Under the pieces are notes generated by a model. It searched no databases. It was not told the DNA's origin and saw only the letters and a list, made by a program, of their open reading frames with translations. A DNA stretch of 64,000 nucleotides from positions 124,001-188,000 of the IMG/VR virus record IMGVR_UViG_3300042197_002234, one strand, 5' to 3'. This DNA is from a virus. The stretch's first letter is position 1. The number at the start of each line of letters is the position of its first letter. Position numbers and translations under genes: made by a program. Positions 1 through 7,571 of this stretch are shown here, one piece after another.

Positions 1-6
1 ATTTTG

Positions 7-140
7 TAGTCAGGGTCGGACTCGAACCGAATACCGTTCAAGACGGATTAGACAACCTTACGACTCCATAGAACCCACAAGTGTCTGGGACTATTGGTCT
101 TGGGGACTCGGGTACCATCCCTCATTACGTCCACCTAACT
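7..140 (-). ncRNA. Long tRNA-like RNA, Leu-type ends, anticodon unassigned
   Basis: On the minus strand a 7-bp acceptor (AGTTAGG with CCTGACT) encloses 134 nt. A T-arm with loop TTCGAGT precedes the 3' strand, the discriminator is A, and CCA is not encoded. The 5' side (AGTTAGGTGGACGTAATG) resembles the Leu-type RNA at 49322-49441, and both end CCTGACTAC. An ordinary class II tRNA is about 85 nt, so about 48 nt are extra; a nested hairpin (CCCA with TGGG, ATAG with CTAT) occupies the place of the anticodon arm. It may be an insertion-bearing tRNA, a decayed tRNA or a tRNA mimic. I could not place an anticodon. Confidence 0.45.
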
Positions 141-214
141 ATTTACCCCACTTCACCAGCTTAACGGACTGGCTGCCATGTGGGAGTGGGGGTTTCCTGT
201 TATTTCAGGACTCC
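141..214 (-). other. Structured spacer between tRNA-like RNA and tRNA-Phe
   Basis: There is no ORF here. Two inverted repeats are visible: ACCCCACT (145-152) with AGTGGGGGT (185-193), enclosing a CCAG/CTGG stem, and TCCTG (195-199) with CAGGA (206-210). It may be part of one longer structured RNA with 7-140 or a processing spacer in the tRNA precursor. Confidence 0.3.
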
Positions 215-215
215 G

Positions 216-288
216 TGGTGAGAGCTGGAATCGAACCAGCGGCACGTAGGGCTTCAACCTACTGCTCTACCTACTGAGCTATCACACC
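216..288 (-). tRNA. tRNA-Phe (GAA)
   Basis: A 73-nt cloverleaf on the minus strand: acceptor GGTGTGA with TCTCACC (one T-T mismatch), D-arm with AGCTCAGTAGGTAGAGC, anticodon stem GTAGG/CCTAC around loop TTGAAGC (anticodon GAA), and T-loop TTCGATT. CCA is not encoded. Confidence 0.92.
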
Positions 289-298
289 ATATAAAAAA

Positions 299-435
299 TG
301 ATAGTGTTGGGATACCCGTCTCGTCCCAATCTTAACTGCTTAATCGTAGTTTTACGAGGCCTCGGCAGAGGGTGTTGAACACTGTGAACCTTACAACTAC
401 TTTGTCGACTTTCATTGTAAGAGTGACCACTATCA
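299..435 (-). ncRNA. Unidentified 137-nt structured RNA with acceptor-like closing stem
   Basis: The ends pair over 8 bp (GATAGTG with CACTATC plus a flanking T-A), like an acceptor with discriminator A. The last 5-bp stem before it (TTGGG/CCCAA) sits where a T-arm would, but its loop is 13 nt and lacks TTCGA. Inside are a CTTACAA/TTGTAAG hairpin, a 10-bp palindrome CGAGGCCTCG, and a TCGTA/TACGA stem. The stretch GGCCTCGTAAAA followed by a TTAAGCAGTTAA element loosely recalls the tag region of tmRNA, but the length is far too short for a normal one. No significant ORF. Confidence 0.35.
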
Positions 436-469
436 ATATTTTTTCTATTTCAAAGAACCCTTTTCGTCT

Positions 470-502
470 GGGGTGTAGGTAACCCTATCAAACCTACACC
501 CC
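470..502. terminator. Strong 11-bp hairpin between promoter and structured RNA
   Basis: GGGGTGTAGGT (470-480) pairs perfectly with ACCTACACCCC (492-502) around an 11-nt loop. There is no T-run on either side, so it may be a processing or stabilising element at the 5' end of the transcript starting near 510 rather than an intrinsic terminator. Confidence 0.45.
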
Positions 503-517
503 CATCGTTTGTGAATA

Positions 518-548
518 CAAAGTTACAAAACATTTTTCTAACTAACAA
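518..548 (-). promoter_or_regulatory. Bacteroidota-type promoter for the RNA cluster
   Basis: On the minus strand TTG (548-546), 20 bp, then TAACTTTG (525-518), matching the TTG-N19-21-TAnnTTTG consensus. It would transcribe the structured RNA, tRNA-Phe and the long tRNA-like RNA toward position 1. Confidence 0.6.
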
Positions 549-569
549 GTACCCACTTATTTTTTTTTG

Positions 570-643
570 TAGTCCCTGTCGGATTCGAACCAACGACCCT
601 CTGCATGTAAGGCAGATGCTCTAACCAACTGAGCTAAAGGACT
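570..643 (-). tRNA. tRNA-Val (TAC)
   Basis: Minus-strand cloverleaf: acceptor AGTCCTT/AGGGACT, D-arm AGCTCAGTTGGTTAGAGC, anticodon stem TCTGC/GCAGA with loop CTTACAT (anticodon TAC), T-loop TTCGAAT. CCA is not encoded. Confidence 0.92.
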
Positions 644-649
644 ATTAAG

Positions 650-720
650 TTGCGTGTTCGGGGTTCGAACCCGATTGACCTTCCTTATGAGAGAAAGTTC
701 TTTTCCCCTAAGCCACGCAA
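650..720 (-). tRNA. Probable tRNA-Met (CAT)
   Basis: A 71-nt minus-strand element whose ends pair as TTGCGTG/CACGCAA. The anticodon loop CTCATAA gives CAT, and the T-arm TCGGG-TTCGAAC-CCCGA is perfect. The junction next to the acceptor is irregular (one extra base) and the D-arm is small, so it could be a diverged elongator Met or a CAT tRNA read as Ile after modification. Confidence 0.7.
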
Positions 721-725
721 TTTAT

Positions 726-798
726 GTTACCCCCCAAGGATTCGAACCTCGATTAAGTGGACCAAAACCACTTGTCCTGCCATTAGACGAGAGGGTAA
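726..798 (-). tRNA. tRNA-Gln (TTG)
   Basis: Minus-strand cloverleaf: acceptor TTACCCT/GGGGTAA, anticodon stem AGTGG/CCACT around loop TTTTGGT (anticodon TTG), T-loop TTCGAAT. The discriminator is C, unusual for Gln. CCA is not encoded. Confidence 0.88.
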
Positions 799-830
799 TT
801 TTAGGTTACCAATATGTCAAAGAACCCGTA

Positions 831-865
831 AAACAAAAAACCCCGAACTTTTTATGGTTCGGGGT
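831..865 (-). terminator. Terminator upstream of the tRNA cluster
   Basis: ACCCCGAAC (840-848) pairs with GTTCGGGGT (857-865), followed on the minus strand by TTTTTTGTTT. It ends transcription arriving from the 1048-2267 operon before the tRNAs. Confidence 0.8.
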
Positions 866-1047
866 CTGTTATCTGTTTTACTTTCAAATATCCACAATTA
901 TTCCGAACCAATATTTTGCACACGTGGATACCAGCAATTTTTAAATTGCGACTTACTGATAATGACCATATGTTTATTAGTTCTCATTGTATTTTAATTT
1001 ATAAGTATTACAAAGTTAAGAAAAATTTTAGACAAGTCAAACTTTTT

Positions 1048-1305
1048 TTAAAATCTTTTCGCAATTTTAAGAATTGTTTCCTCTTCTTCCCTAGTTAACA
1101 TCAACCTACTGTTAGATAATTTATCCAAAGCGATTCCCCATTCTAACTCCATAATGTTTTTTCGTTCTTCAGGAACATTGTAATAAGTTGGTTTGATATG
1201 ACCATCCTCGGTCAGAATATCAATCAATTCTTTAATTTCTCTTTTTGAACAAGCGTCAACAAAATCGCTTGGGTCTATGTCTACATAAGATTCAAATTCT
1301 GGCAT
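1048..1305 (-). CDS. Small acidic hypothetical protein
   Basis: 85 aa, acidic, predicted mostly helical, with no signal peptide or membrane segment. It is the last gene of the minus-strand operon that begins at 2267, and the terminator at 831-865 is the next one downstream. I do not recognise a family. The start ATG at 1305 lies 12 bp after the previous stop. Confidence 0.75.
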   Translation of the reverse strand: MPEFESYVDIDPSDFVDACSKREIKELIDILTEDGHIKPTYYNVPEERKNIMELEWGIALDKLSNSRLMLTREEEETILKIAKRF

Positions 1306-1317
1306 ATTTTTTTAATA

Positions 1318-1551
1318 TTAAATGGTTTCGTCAATTTTATCTTGAATTTCAATAATTTTTGATTCAATGTATCTTTCTAATTTTTCTGACACATTAAGAT
1401 ATTGTTCCCTTAGTTTATGAAATTCTTCATCATTAATTTCTTTAAAAGAACTATAATGCTTGAAACAATAGTGGAATCCTTCCGCACCTATTCTGTATCG
1501 AACCATTTCAAAGTTCTCTAATTCTTCATGTAAATAATCTATATTACTCAT
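1318..1551 (-). CDS. Small helical hypothetical protein
   Basis: 77 aa, rich in Glu/Lys/Ile and probably a coiled-coil-like helical protein. Its ATG overlaps the stop of the metalloprotease gene by 4 bp (1548-1551), so the two are probably translationally coupled. No recognisable domain. Confidence 0.75.
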   Translation of the reverse strand: MSNIDYLHEELENFEMVRYRIGAEGFHYCFKHYSSFKEINDEEFHKLREQYLNVSEKLERYIESKIIEIQDKIDETI

Positions 1552-2267
1552 TGGTTTAATTTTCTTTTACAGTTATTACAAAATTCTTTACGGTTAGTAC
1601 CATTAACTTTCATTAAACAGTCTTCGTCGTCGCAGTGATTTAGACCAAAGTTGTGACCTAATTCATGATTAGCAACATTCTGTAGGTTAGAAATTCTATA
1701 GTTACCGTTAATCTTTAATTGATAAGTACTAACAACAGCGGCGTCATGGTAAAATCTTGCGTAACCACTAATTAATTCAAGGTTATTCTCATGAGAACAC
1801 AAAGGATGATTAGTAACATATACGTGACGACCATCACCATCACCTTCTTCCAAGTTTAAAGTTTCAAGAGCATTAACATATTCACCGTTAATGAAATAAC
1901 GAGAGCTAGGGTTTGAATGTGGATTACCGATTTTAGTTTCTAAACCGTAAAAATTTTCGATTCCCTGGCAAACAGTCTCCAAATCTTCATGACTGTAATC
2001 ACCAAAACCATGAACATATACAATGTTTTTCGGTTTTTTAGTTTCAGATTTAACAACAGGTTTAGTTGATGGTTTATTTTTTACATCAACTGATTTACCA
2101 TATTTACCTAACTTATGTTCTTTGTCATAAGAATCCGCATATTCAGCAGCACTTTGTTTGAATTTATCAATACTATAGTTGTGTTTTTCGGCAAGTTCAA
2201 ATAAAGAACCAACAATTACTACAACAATACAAAGATTTACAATTGATTTTAATGGTGATGTTTTCAT
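1548..2267 (-). CDS. Archaemetzincin-like zinc metallopeptidase, membrane-anchored
   Basis: 239 aa. Residues 8-24 form a hydrophobic N-terminal signal anchor; a Lys-rich linker runs to about residue 80. The catalytic signature is HELGHNFGLNH at 201-211, followed immediately by C212, C217, M219, C230 and C233, i.e. HExxHxxGxxHCx4CxM...CxxC. That arrangement is the hallmark of archaemetzincins (zinc peptidases with a second structural zinc site), although the spacing between the Met and the last CxxC is shorter (10 residues) than usual. The substrate is unknown; the anchor suggests activity in the periplasm or at the membrane. A strong promoter lies 4 bp before its ATG. Confidence 0.85.
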   Translation of the reverse strand: MKTSPLKSIVNLCIVVVIVGSLFELAEKHNYSIDKFKQSAAEYADSYDKEHKLGKYGKSVDVKNKPSTKPVVKSETKKPKNIVYVHGFGDYSHEDLETVCQGIENFYGLETKIGNPHSNPSSRYFINGEYVNALETLNLEEGDGDGRHVYVTNHPLCSHENNLELISGYARFYHDAAVVSTYQLKINGNYRISNLQNVANHELGHNFGLNHCDDEDCLMKVNGTNRKEFCNNCKRKLNQ

Positions 2268-2271
2268 ACTA

Positions 2272-2301
2272 CAAAGATACTAAAATTATTTTAACTACCA
2301 A
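2272..2301 (-). promoter_or_regulatory. Leaderless promoter of the archaemetzincin operon
   Basis: TTG (2301-2299), 19 bp, TATCTTTG (2279-2272), then only 4 bp (TAGT) to the ATG ending at 2265. Initiation about 5-7 bp after the -7 box would place the mRNA 5' end at or beside the start codon. Confidence 0.75.
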
Positions 2302-2321
2302 AAAATAATGATAAATATTTG

Positions 2322-2393
2322 TAGGCCCACCAGGACTCGAACCTGGAATAGAAGCTTAGAAGGCTACTGTTATATCCCTTTAACTATGGGCCC
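2322..2393 (-). tRNA. tRNA-Arg (TCT)
   Basis: A 72-nt minus-strand cloverleaf: acceptor GGGCCCA/TGGGCCT, anticodon loop CTTCTAA (anticodon TCT) with one mismatch in its stem, T-arm CCAGG-TTCGAGT-CCTGG, discriminator A. CCA is not encoded. It stands apart from the main cluster, between two protein genes. Confidence 0.9.
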
Positions 2394-2402
2394 TAATCTA
2401 AA

Positions 2403-2552
2403 TTAGATTTGTTTGATGATGTACTTATGACCTGAATCTGAGTTTTTTTCAAAAAGAGACCTCATTTTTTCAGCCTCTTCTTGAGTTTCAAACTCCATTA
2501 CATCATCTTGACCGTCTAACAAAACAACAGGTAATTCAACGTTAGTTGTCAT
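2403..2552 (-). CDS. Small hypothetical protein
   Basis: 49 aa from the ATG at 2552, after which the sequence becomes protein-like (MTTNVELPVVLLDGQ). The reading frame stays open upstream to 2645 with further possible starts (2564, 2582), but that part is low-complexity. Acidic, with a possible helix ending in a basic tail. No family recognised. Confidence 0.6.
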   Translation of the reverse strand: MTTNVELPVVLLDGQDDVMEFETQEEAEKMRSLFEKNSDSGHKYIIKQI

Positions 2553-2616
2553 CTGTTTAATCATTTTAACTATAATATACATAACACTGTAAAGGTAATA
2601 CAAAAAATTAAAATAA

Positions 2617-3705
2617 TCAAACTCTTTTTTTACCACCAAAAACATTAGGAGTTAAATTAGTTCTATTTGGTCTGACATTTTTTAGCATATTTGCTTGAGC
2701 TGATAATGAGTTTTTCTTTAATTCTAATGTTTCTTGTCTATTTTTGGGTTTGTTTTGTATTACAGGTTTAATATTTTTTTCTGTTGGTTTATATATAGAC
2801 CTATTATTGATAATTTGATTAACTAAATCGTATTTAACAGTATCTTTAATTTTATCTTTATTAGGATTAAATGGTTTATCATTTATTTTAAATAAAATAT
2901 CATTAAGTAAGTTTAAAGATGTTTGTTTATATTCTAAATCAGTATTATTTCTAAAATCATTATCATAATCATAAACTAATTTTAGTTTTTTATAGGGTGG
3001 TAAAGAATATATATATTTAGCAGTTCTACTTTGTAGTGTTGAATCTTTAATCGCCCCAGTTATTGAGTACGATTGATTTTCATGCCAATTATAAATGTAT
3101 GTAATTTCGTTAATAAATTTGTAATGTTCATTACCCGCCATTTCTAACATAGGTAAACCTATTCCAATATCTACTGCAGCTTTTAAATAATCATTTTCAA
3201 AAATTAAATCTTTTAAATTTATTGACCTAAATAAAAAAGCCCTATATGTTCTCATATGTGAAAAATTCCATGGAGTACTTCTAGCTTTGTCAGGATTTGC
3301 TTTACCATAATTCATACTTCTACCATTTGTATCAACCCATTTAGTACCGCAAATCCAAATATTTTGGTCAGTATAGATTTTATTGATTAACCCAAAAACA
3401 TTATTATCCAACAATTTATCATCACCATCAATTTCTATAATAACATCAGCCCATTCAATATCACCATTATTATAAATTATATCTATAAAGTTTTTAGCTT
3501 TGTATTTTTTTTGTTTATTTTTTATTAAAACAAATCTTTCATCACCATCTATTGTTTTTTCTGCGATAGAATACGAATTGTCGGTAGACATATCGTCAAC
3601 AAGATAACAAACAAAATTTGTAAAATATTGATTTTTTATTGAATTTATACAATCTGATATATATTTTTCAGAATTCCAAAATGTTGATACAACTACTAAT
3701 TTCAT
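2617..3705 (-). CDS. Family 2 (GT-A) glycosyltransferase
   Basis: 362 aa from the ATG at 3705 (MKLVVVSTFWNSEKYI). The GT2 core shows the N-terminal nucleotide-binding beta strand, a DDMSTDNS segment near residue 35, and the metal-binding EIDGDD (DxD type) near residue 98. A W-H-E motif follows the core. The last ~90 residues are basic and low-complexity (ending GGKKRV), unlike a catalytic domain. It probably transfers a sugar to a phage or host surface glycan. It is divergent from the plus-strand sugar cassette that starts at 3770, 65 bp away. Confidence 0.8.
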   Translation of the reverse strand: MKLVVVSTFWNSEKYISDCINSIKNQYFTNFVCYLVDDMSTDNSYSIAEKTIDGDERFVLIKNKQKKYKAKNFIDIIYNNGDIEWADVIIEIDGDDKLLDNNVFGLINKIYTDQNIWICGTKWVDTNGRSMNYGKANPDKARSTPWNFSHMRTYRAFLFRSINLKDLIFENDYLKAAVDIGIGLPMLEMAGNEHYKFINEITYIYNWHENQSYSITGAIKDSTLQSRTAKYIYSLPPYKKLKLVYDYDNDFRNNTDLEYKQTSLNLLNDILFKINDKPFNPNKDKIKDTVKYDLVNQIINNRSIYKPTEKNIKPVIQNKPKNRQETLELKKNSLSAQANMLKNVRPNRTNLTPNVFGGKKRV

Positions 3706-3769
3706 AAAAAAGGGGTATGGTCTATTTATAAATAGGTTCACTAACTTATTTTTTAAAAAATATCATAAA

Positions 3770-4339
3770 ATGTCTGAAAACAAATACATAATTCCTTCGC
3801 CGAGAGTGTTTCATGTTATACCGTGGAATAGTGACAAAAATATTGGTAAGTCATATAATGAGATGATGGCGATGGTTAGAAGTAATGATTGGGTTTGTTT
3901 TTTAGATGGAGATGCGGTTCACACAACATCATTTTTTGGTGTTAGGATTGAGGAGGTAATTAAAAATAATCCTGATTATTCTTTATTTACTTGTTACACA
4001 AATAGGGTTGGGTGTGGTTATCAAATCGCACCTGGTGTTGACTCTAAATCTAACGACCAACAATACCATAGAAATTTTGGGGAGTTACTTTGGAATAACA
4101 ATGGTACCCAAGTTTTCGATGTAACAAAACAATCTCCAATGAGTGGGGTTTTACTACTTATTAAAAAATCATCATGGGAACAGGTTGGGGGGTTTAAGGA
4201 AGATAAAATGTTAACGGTGGATAATGATATTCACATAAAATTTACAAAAGCAGGTTTTAAATCGGGGCTAATGAAAGGTATATATGTACAACATTGGTAT
4301 AGAGGTAATAATCCTGGAAATAAATCACATTTATTATGA
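3770..4339 (+). CDS. GT-A-type glycosyltransferase, short
   Basis: 189 aa. The DGDA motif near residue 47 is the DxD metal site of GT-A enzymes, and the segments WVCFLDGDAVHT and MSGVLLLIKKSSWEQVGGF are typical of GT2 folds. It lacks the usual N-terminal VSxxxP strand, so it is either truncated at the N-terminus or a compact variant. First gene of a tightly coupled operon (its stop overlaps the next ATG by 4 bp). Confidence 0.72.
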   Translation: MSENKYIIPSPRVFHVIPWNSDKNIGKSYNEMMAMVRSNDWVCFLDGDAVHTTSFFGVRIEEVIKNNPDYSLFTCYTNRVGCGYQIAPGVDSKSNDQQYHRNFGELLWNNNGTQVFDVTKQSPMSGVLLLIKKSSWEQVGGFKEDKMLTVDNDIHIKFTKAGFKSGLMKGIYVQHWYRGNNPGNKSHLL

Positions 4340-4935
4340 TATATAAATTTTTAGATGTTGGGTGTAAAGTTGGGGGTTCTTTTGATGTTTCTAAAAAATT
4401 TGGTTACACCAAAAATGAAGGTCTTGGTATTGATATAAATGAAGAACACGTTAAAAAATTCATTAATTCAGGTTATAATGGATTGGTTGCGGATGCAACT
4501 AATTTACCTTTTGATGATAATTCATTTGAATTAGTTATTTTTAGTCATGTTTTAGAACATTTACCTAATGAAGAATTAGGAAAAAAAGCCCTTGATGAAT
4601 GTTTGAGAGTTTCTTCTAAACATGTTTTTTTAGCTTTACCTTTTTTTGATGAGGACGAGTATTTAAACTCTTTAAGATTAAAAACTTACTATTCAGATTG
4701 GACGGGTCATAAAAATAAAGTTCATCTTAAAACAATTTTAGAAAATTATCTTAAAAATTACAAATACGATTTAACTTTAAAAACTAAAATAACTGATAGC
4801 GGATTTCCTGAAATATTACCTATAGAAGCACCTAAAAATTCCCATAATTATGATGAAAAAATACACAGTAAAAAAGAAAAAATATTTTTTGACCGAGATA
4901 TTTGGAGGGAGTATATAATTTTAATTAAAAAATGA
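4336..4935 (+). CDS. SAM-dependent methyltransferase (class I, Methyltransf_11-like)
   Basis: 199 aa. FLDVGCKVGGSFD is motif I for SAM binding, LGIDINEEHV carries the acidic residue that binds the ribose, ADATNLPFDDNSFELV is the motif around the adenine, and SHVLEHLPNEE is the post-motif typical of small-molecule and sugar methyltransferases. Its place among glycosyltransferases suggests that it methylates a sugar or a glycan terminus. ATGA-type overlaps on both sides. Confidence 0.82.
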   Translation: MIYKFLDVGCKVGGSFDVSKKFGYTKNEGLGIDINEEHVKKFINSGYNGLVADATNLPFDDNSFELVIFSHVLEHLPNEELGKKALDECLRVSSKHVFLALPFFDEDEYLNSLRLKTYYSDWTGHKNKVHLKTILENYLKNYKYDLTLKTKITDSGFPEILPIEAPKNSHNYDEKIHSKKEKIFFDRDIWREYIILIKK

Positions 4936-5543
4936 TTAAATACTCAGTAATTATACCAACAATGTGGTTCTCAAATAAAATTGAATTAATTGTAAAAAAT
5001 TTTAATTCAAGTCAGTTTGTTGATGAAATTATTATAATAGATAATAAAACTGAAAATTCGATTGAGTTGTCTCATTATGAAAAAGTTATACATATTAAAA
5101 ATAAAAAAAATATATTTGTAAATCCTTCTTGGAATTTAGGTGTAAATTTATCTAAAAATGAAAATTTAATAATTTCTAATGATGATATCTTAATTAATGA
5201 TATTGATAGGGTATTAAGTAATAAAGAAATATTTGATTGTGATTTAGTTGGGTTAGATTACGAGAATATTAATAAAAATAATACAGTTATTTTAAAAGAA
5301 ACTAAAAAACATATGGAAAGAGGTTTTGGTTGTTTCTTAATAATTAAAAAAAAATCTTACGTTAATATACCCGAAATATTAAAAATTTGGTTCGGGGACA
5401 ATTTTTTATTCAATAAAGTTAAAAATAAAAAAATGTTTTCGTGTGATAAAATAGAGATTGAGTTGTCAAAAACAATTAAAAATATTAATGGGGTTAATGA
5501 TATATTAAATCAAGATAAAAAAAATTTTTTAAAAGTGTTATGA
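4932..5543 (+). CDS. GT2-like glycosyltransferase, compact
   Basis: 203 aa. It starts with the GT2 strand YSVIIPTMWF and has an IIIDNKTENS segment, a NPSWNLGVN segment resembling the rhamnosyltransferase-like subgroup, and the acidic motif SNDD near residue 81 in place of DxD. Lys/Asn-rich, like its neighbours. The acceptor cannot be predicted. It overlaps both flanking genes by 4 bp. Confidence 0.75.
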   Translation: MIKYSVIIPTMWFSNKIELIVKNFNSSQFVDEIIIIDNKTENSIELSHYEKVIHIKNKKNIFVNPSWNLGVNLSKNENLIISNDDILINDIDRVLSNKEIFDCDLVGLDYENINKNNTVILKETKKHMERGFGCFLIIKKKSYVNIPEILKIWFGDNFLFNKVKNKKMFSCDKIEIELSKTIKNINGVNDILNQDKKNFLKVL

Positions 5544-6319
5544 TTGATATTAATATTGATGAACATGAAATACATAAGATTGTGTTGGATAATTTAAAAA
5601 CAAAAAAACCCTTATCAATTATTAGAATTGGTGATGGTGAGTTGTGTGCATTAGAGTATGACTATAATAAAACATTAACGGATAAATTTTACATTTCTCA
5701 CACTGGAAGAGTATACCCAAAAAATCAAATTATTGAGATATCAAATAATATTAGAACCGCAATTCAGGAGTCTGACATTATTGGGATAACACCTAGTTAT
5801 CTAATATCCCAAAGACCTGACTCTCCTTGGTCAATAACAAATAATAAAATATATGAAATACTATACCCAAATCATGGGTTAAAAAGATATTGTGATATGA
5901 ATCTACATTTTAAATTAACCCATAACAATCTATTAGATGACATTTTAAAATCGGTTAATGAATTGTATATTTTAACAAGTCGGGATGTTAAGGATAAGTT
6001 ATTAAAAAAATACCCAAACATAAAAAAAATATATTTTTATAAAATACCTGGAGAATTTAAATTTGAGGAGGAAAAAACTTTTGAAGATTTTTACCCAACA
6101 ATATACAATAGAATATATTCAGATTTTTCAAAAAACGATTATTCAGGTAAACTATTACTTTTTGGTGGTGGATTTATAGGTAAAAATTTAGGTGTAAAAT
6201 TCTCAAAAAGTGGTGGAGTGTCTATTGATTTGGGTAGTGTTTTTGATTTATTTTATGGTAAATTAACCAGAGGCGAAGGGAAAGGTTCTTATAGTTATAT
6301 AAAATCTATTTTAGAATGA
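5540..6319 (+). CDS. GT-D fold glycosyltransferase
   Basis: 259 aa. The motif SIIRIGDGELCAL (around residues 27-39) is the conserved R-x-GDGE site of the GT-D fold family (formerly DUF1792), known from enzymes that build O-linked glycans on bacterial surface adhesins. The C-terminal half (LLFGGGFIGKNLG, GGVSIDLGSVFD) is also typical of the family. Length is as expected. Part of the sugar operon, with 4-bp overlaps. Confidence 0.8.
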   Translation: MIDINIDEHEIHKIVLDNLKTKKPLSIIRIGDGELCALEYDYNKTLTDKFYISHTGRVYPKNQIIEISNNIRTAIQESDIIGITPSYLISQRPDSPWSITNNKIYEILYPNHGLKRYCDMNLHFKLTHNNLLDDILKSVNELYILTSRDVKDKLLKKYPNIKKIYFYKIPGEFKFEEEKTFEDFYPTIYNRIYSDFSKNDYSGKLLLFGGGFIGKNLGVKFSKSGGVSIDLGSVFDLFYGKLTRGEGKGSYSYIKSILE

Positions 6320-6996
6320 AAATTATAGTTTACAGTGTTAATACAGGTGGGTATGATATGTTAACTAACCCTGAAGTATATGACCCATCTGTTCGTTATA
6401 TTTTATTTACCGATAACAAGTACTTTAAATCTAATGTTTGGGAAGTAAATCATATAGATTTTATTGACCAATCATTAGATAATCGCAAAAAGGCTAGATA
6501 CGTTAAGTTAAATCCGCACCTCGTATTACCAAAACACGATGTTAGTATTTGGGTAGATAACTGTTACAAGCCAAGATTTGATAATGCTAAAAATTTATTA
6601 GAGGAAATTTCTTTTAATAATTCAATAATGTCATATAAACATGATGTTAGAAATTGTATTTACCAAGAAGCAAAAAAAGTAATACAGGACAAACTGGAAT
6701 ACCCTAATATTGTTAATGAGCAGATTTTAAGATATAAAGAAGAGGGGTTTCCTGAAAATTACGGATTATTTGACAGTGGTTTTACAATTAGAAAAAACTC
6801 AAAACAAGTTAATAAATTTAATGATTTATGGTGGAAAGAAGTATTAAATAATAGCGGTAGAGACCAATTATCGCAAGTGTATTCTTCTTGGAAGACGGGT
6901 ACACCAATTGATAAAATCCCTGTCGGTCAATCTATTTACCATAATAAATTTCTACACCCTAAAGTTAAACACCCAAGAAGATGGTTGATATCATAG
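6316..6996 (+). CDS. DUF616/TOD1-like glycosyltransferase
   Basis: 226 aa. It begins MKIIVYSVNTGGYD, followed by YILFTDN, IWVDNCYKPR (acidic WVDN as a DxD-like site) and RDQLSQVYSSWK near the C-terminus, the pattern of the DUF616 (TOD1/MUCI70) domain. The donor and acceptor are unknown. It overlaps the next gene by 16 bp. Confidence 0.72.
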   Translation: MKIIVYSVNTGGYDMLTNPEVYDPSVRYILFTDNKYFKSNVWEVNHIDFIDQSLDNRKKARYVKLNPHLVLPKHDVSIWVDNCYKPRFDNAKNLLEEISFNNSIMSYKHDVRNCIYQEAKKVIQDKLEYPNIVNEQILRYKEEGFPENYGLFDSGFTIRKNSKQVNKFNDLWWKEVLNNSGRDQLSQVYSSWKTGTPIDKIPVGQSIYHNKFLHPKVKHPRRWLIS

Positions 6997-7565
6997 CAGT
7001 AACATACGGACAAAATGAGATTTTAAAATGTTTTATTAATTCAATAAAATCTCAAACTTCAAATAATTGGAGGCTTGTGATTATTCACGATGGGCCTAAC
7101 CAAAAATTACAAAATGAATTAAATAAAGAAAATTATTTAATAAAGGATAAGATAGAATTTATACAACATCCATTTAGAACTGAAAATTATGGTCATCTAC
7201 TGAGAAAATGGTCTCTTGATAATGTCGTAAAAAATGATTATGTATTACTCACAAACGGTGATAACTATTACACTCCTAATATGATTGAAGAGGTGTCAGA
7301 AAAGACTGAAGATTTAATTTATTTTGATGCAGTACATTCCCACCCAACAAAAGTTAATCATAACAAATCAACCTATGGATACTTTAATAGTCAACTTAAA
7401 AGGTCTCATGTTGATATGGGTAATGTGGTAATACGTAGTTCTTTAGCCCAAAAAGTAGGGTTTAACTCAATTGGTTATGCCGCAGATTGGGATTATTTTG
7501 AAGAGGTCTTGAAATTGTCACCAACTATTTGTAAAATTGATAAAGTTTTATTTGTACATAATTAA
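6981..7565 (+). CDS. Family 2 glycosyltransferase
   Basis: 194 aa. It starts with the typical GT2 strand VDIIAVTYGQNEILKCFINS, then VIIHDGPN and the metal site TNGDN near residue 89. The C-terminus (YAADWDYFEEVLK) resembles the catalytic-base region. It ends the uninterrupted run 3770-7565. Confidence 0.8.
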   Translation: MVDIIAVTYGQNEILKCFINSIKSQTSNNWRLVIIHDGPNQKLQNELNKENYLIKDKIEFIQHPFRTENYGHLLRKWSLDNVVKNDYVLLTNGDNYYTPNMIEEVSEKTEDLIYFDAVHSHPTKVNHNKSTYGYFNSQLKRSHVDMGNVVIRSSLAQKVGFNSIGYAADWDYFEEVLKLSPTICKIDKVLFVHN

Positions 7566-7571
7566 TATAAA

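Noticed and set aside
299-435. Full tmRNA (ssrA)
   Set aside because: A tag-like stretch is present, but length (137 nt), missing TTCGA loop and no pseudoknot set make a functional tmRNA unlikely; kept only as an unidentified structured RNA.
650-1098. Plus-strand ORFs of 60-115 codons over the tRNA-Met/Gln genes
   Set aside because: They run antisense through tRNA genes and a terminator, use TTG/GTG starts and have no protein-like composition.
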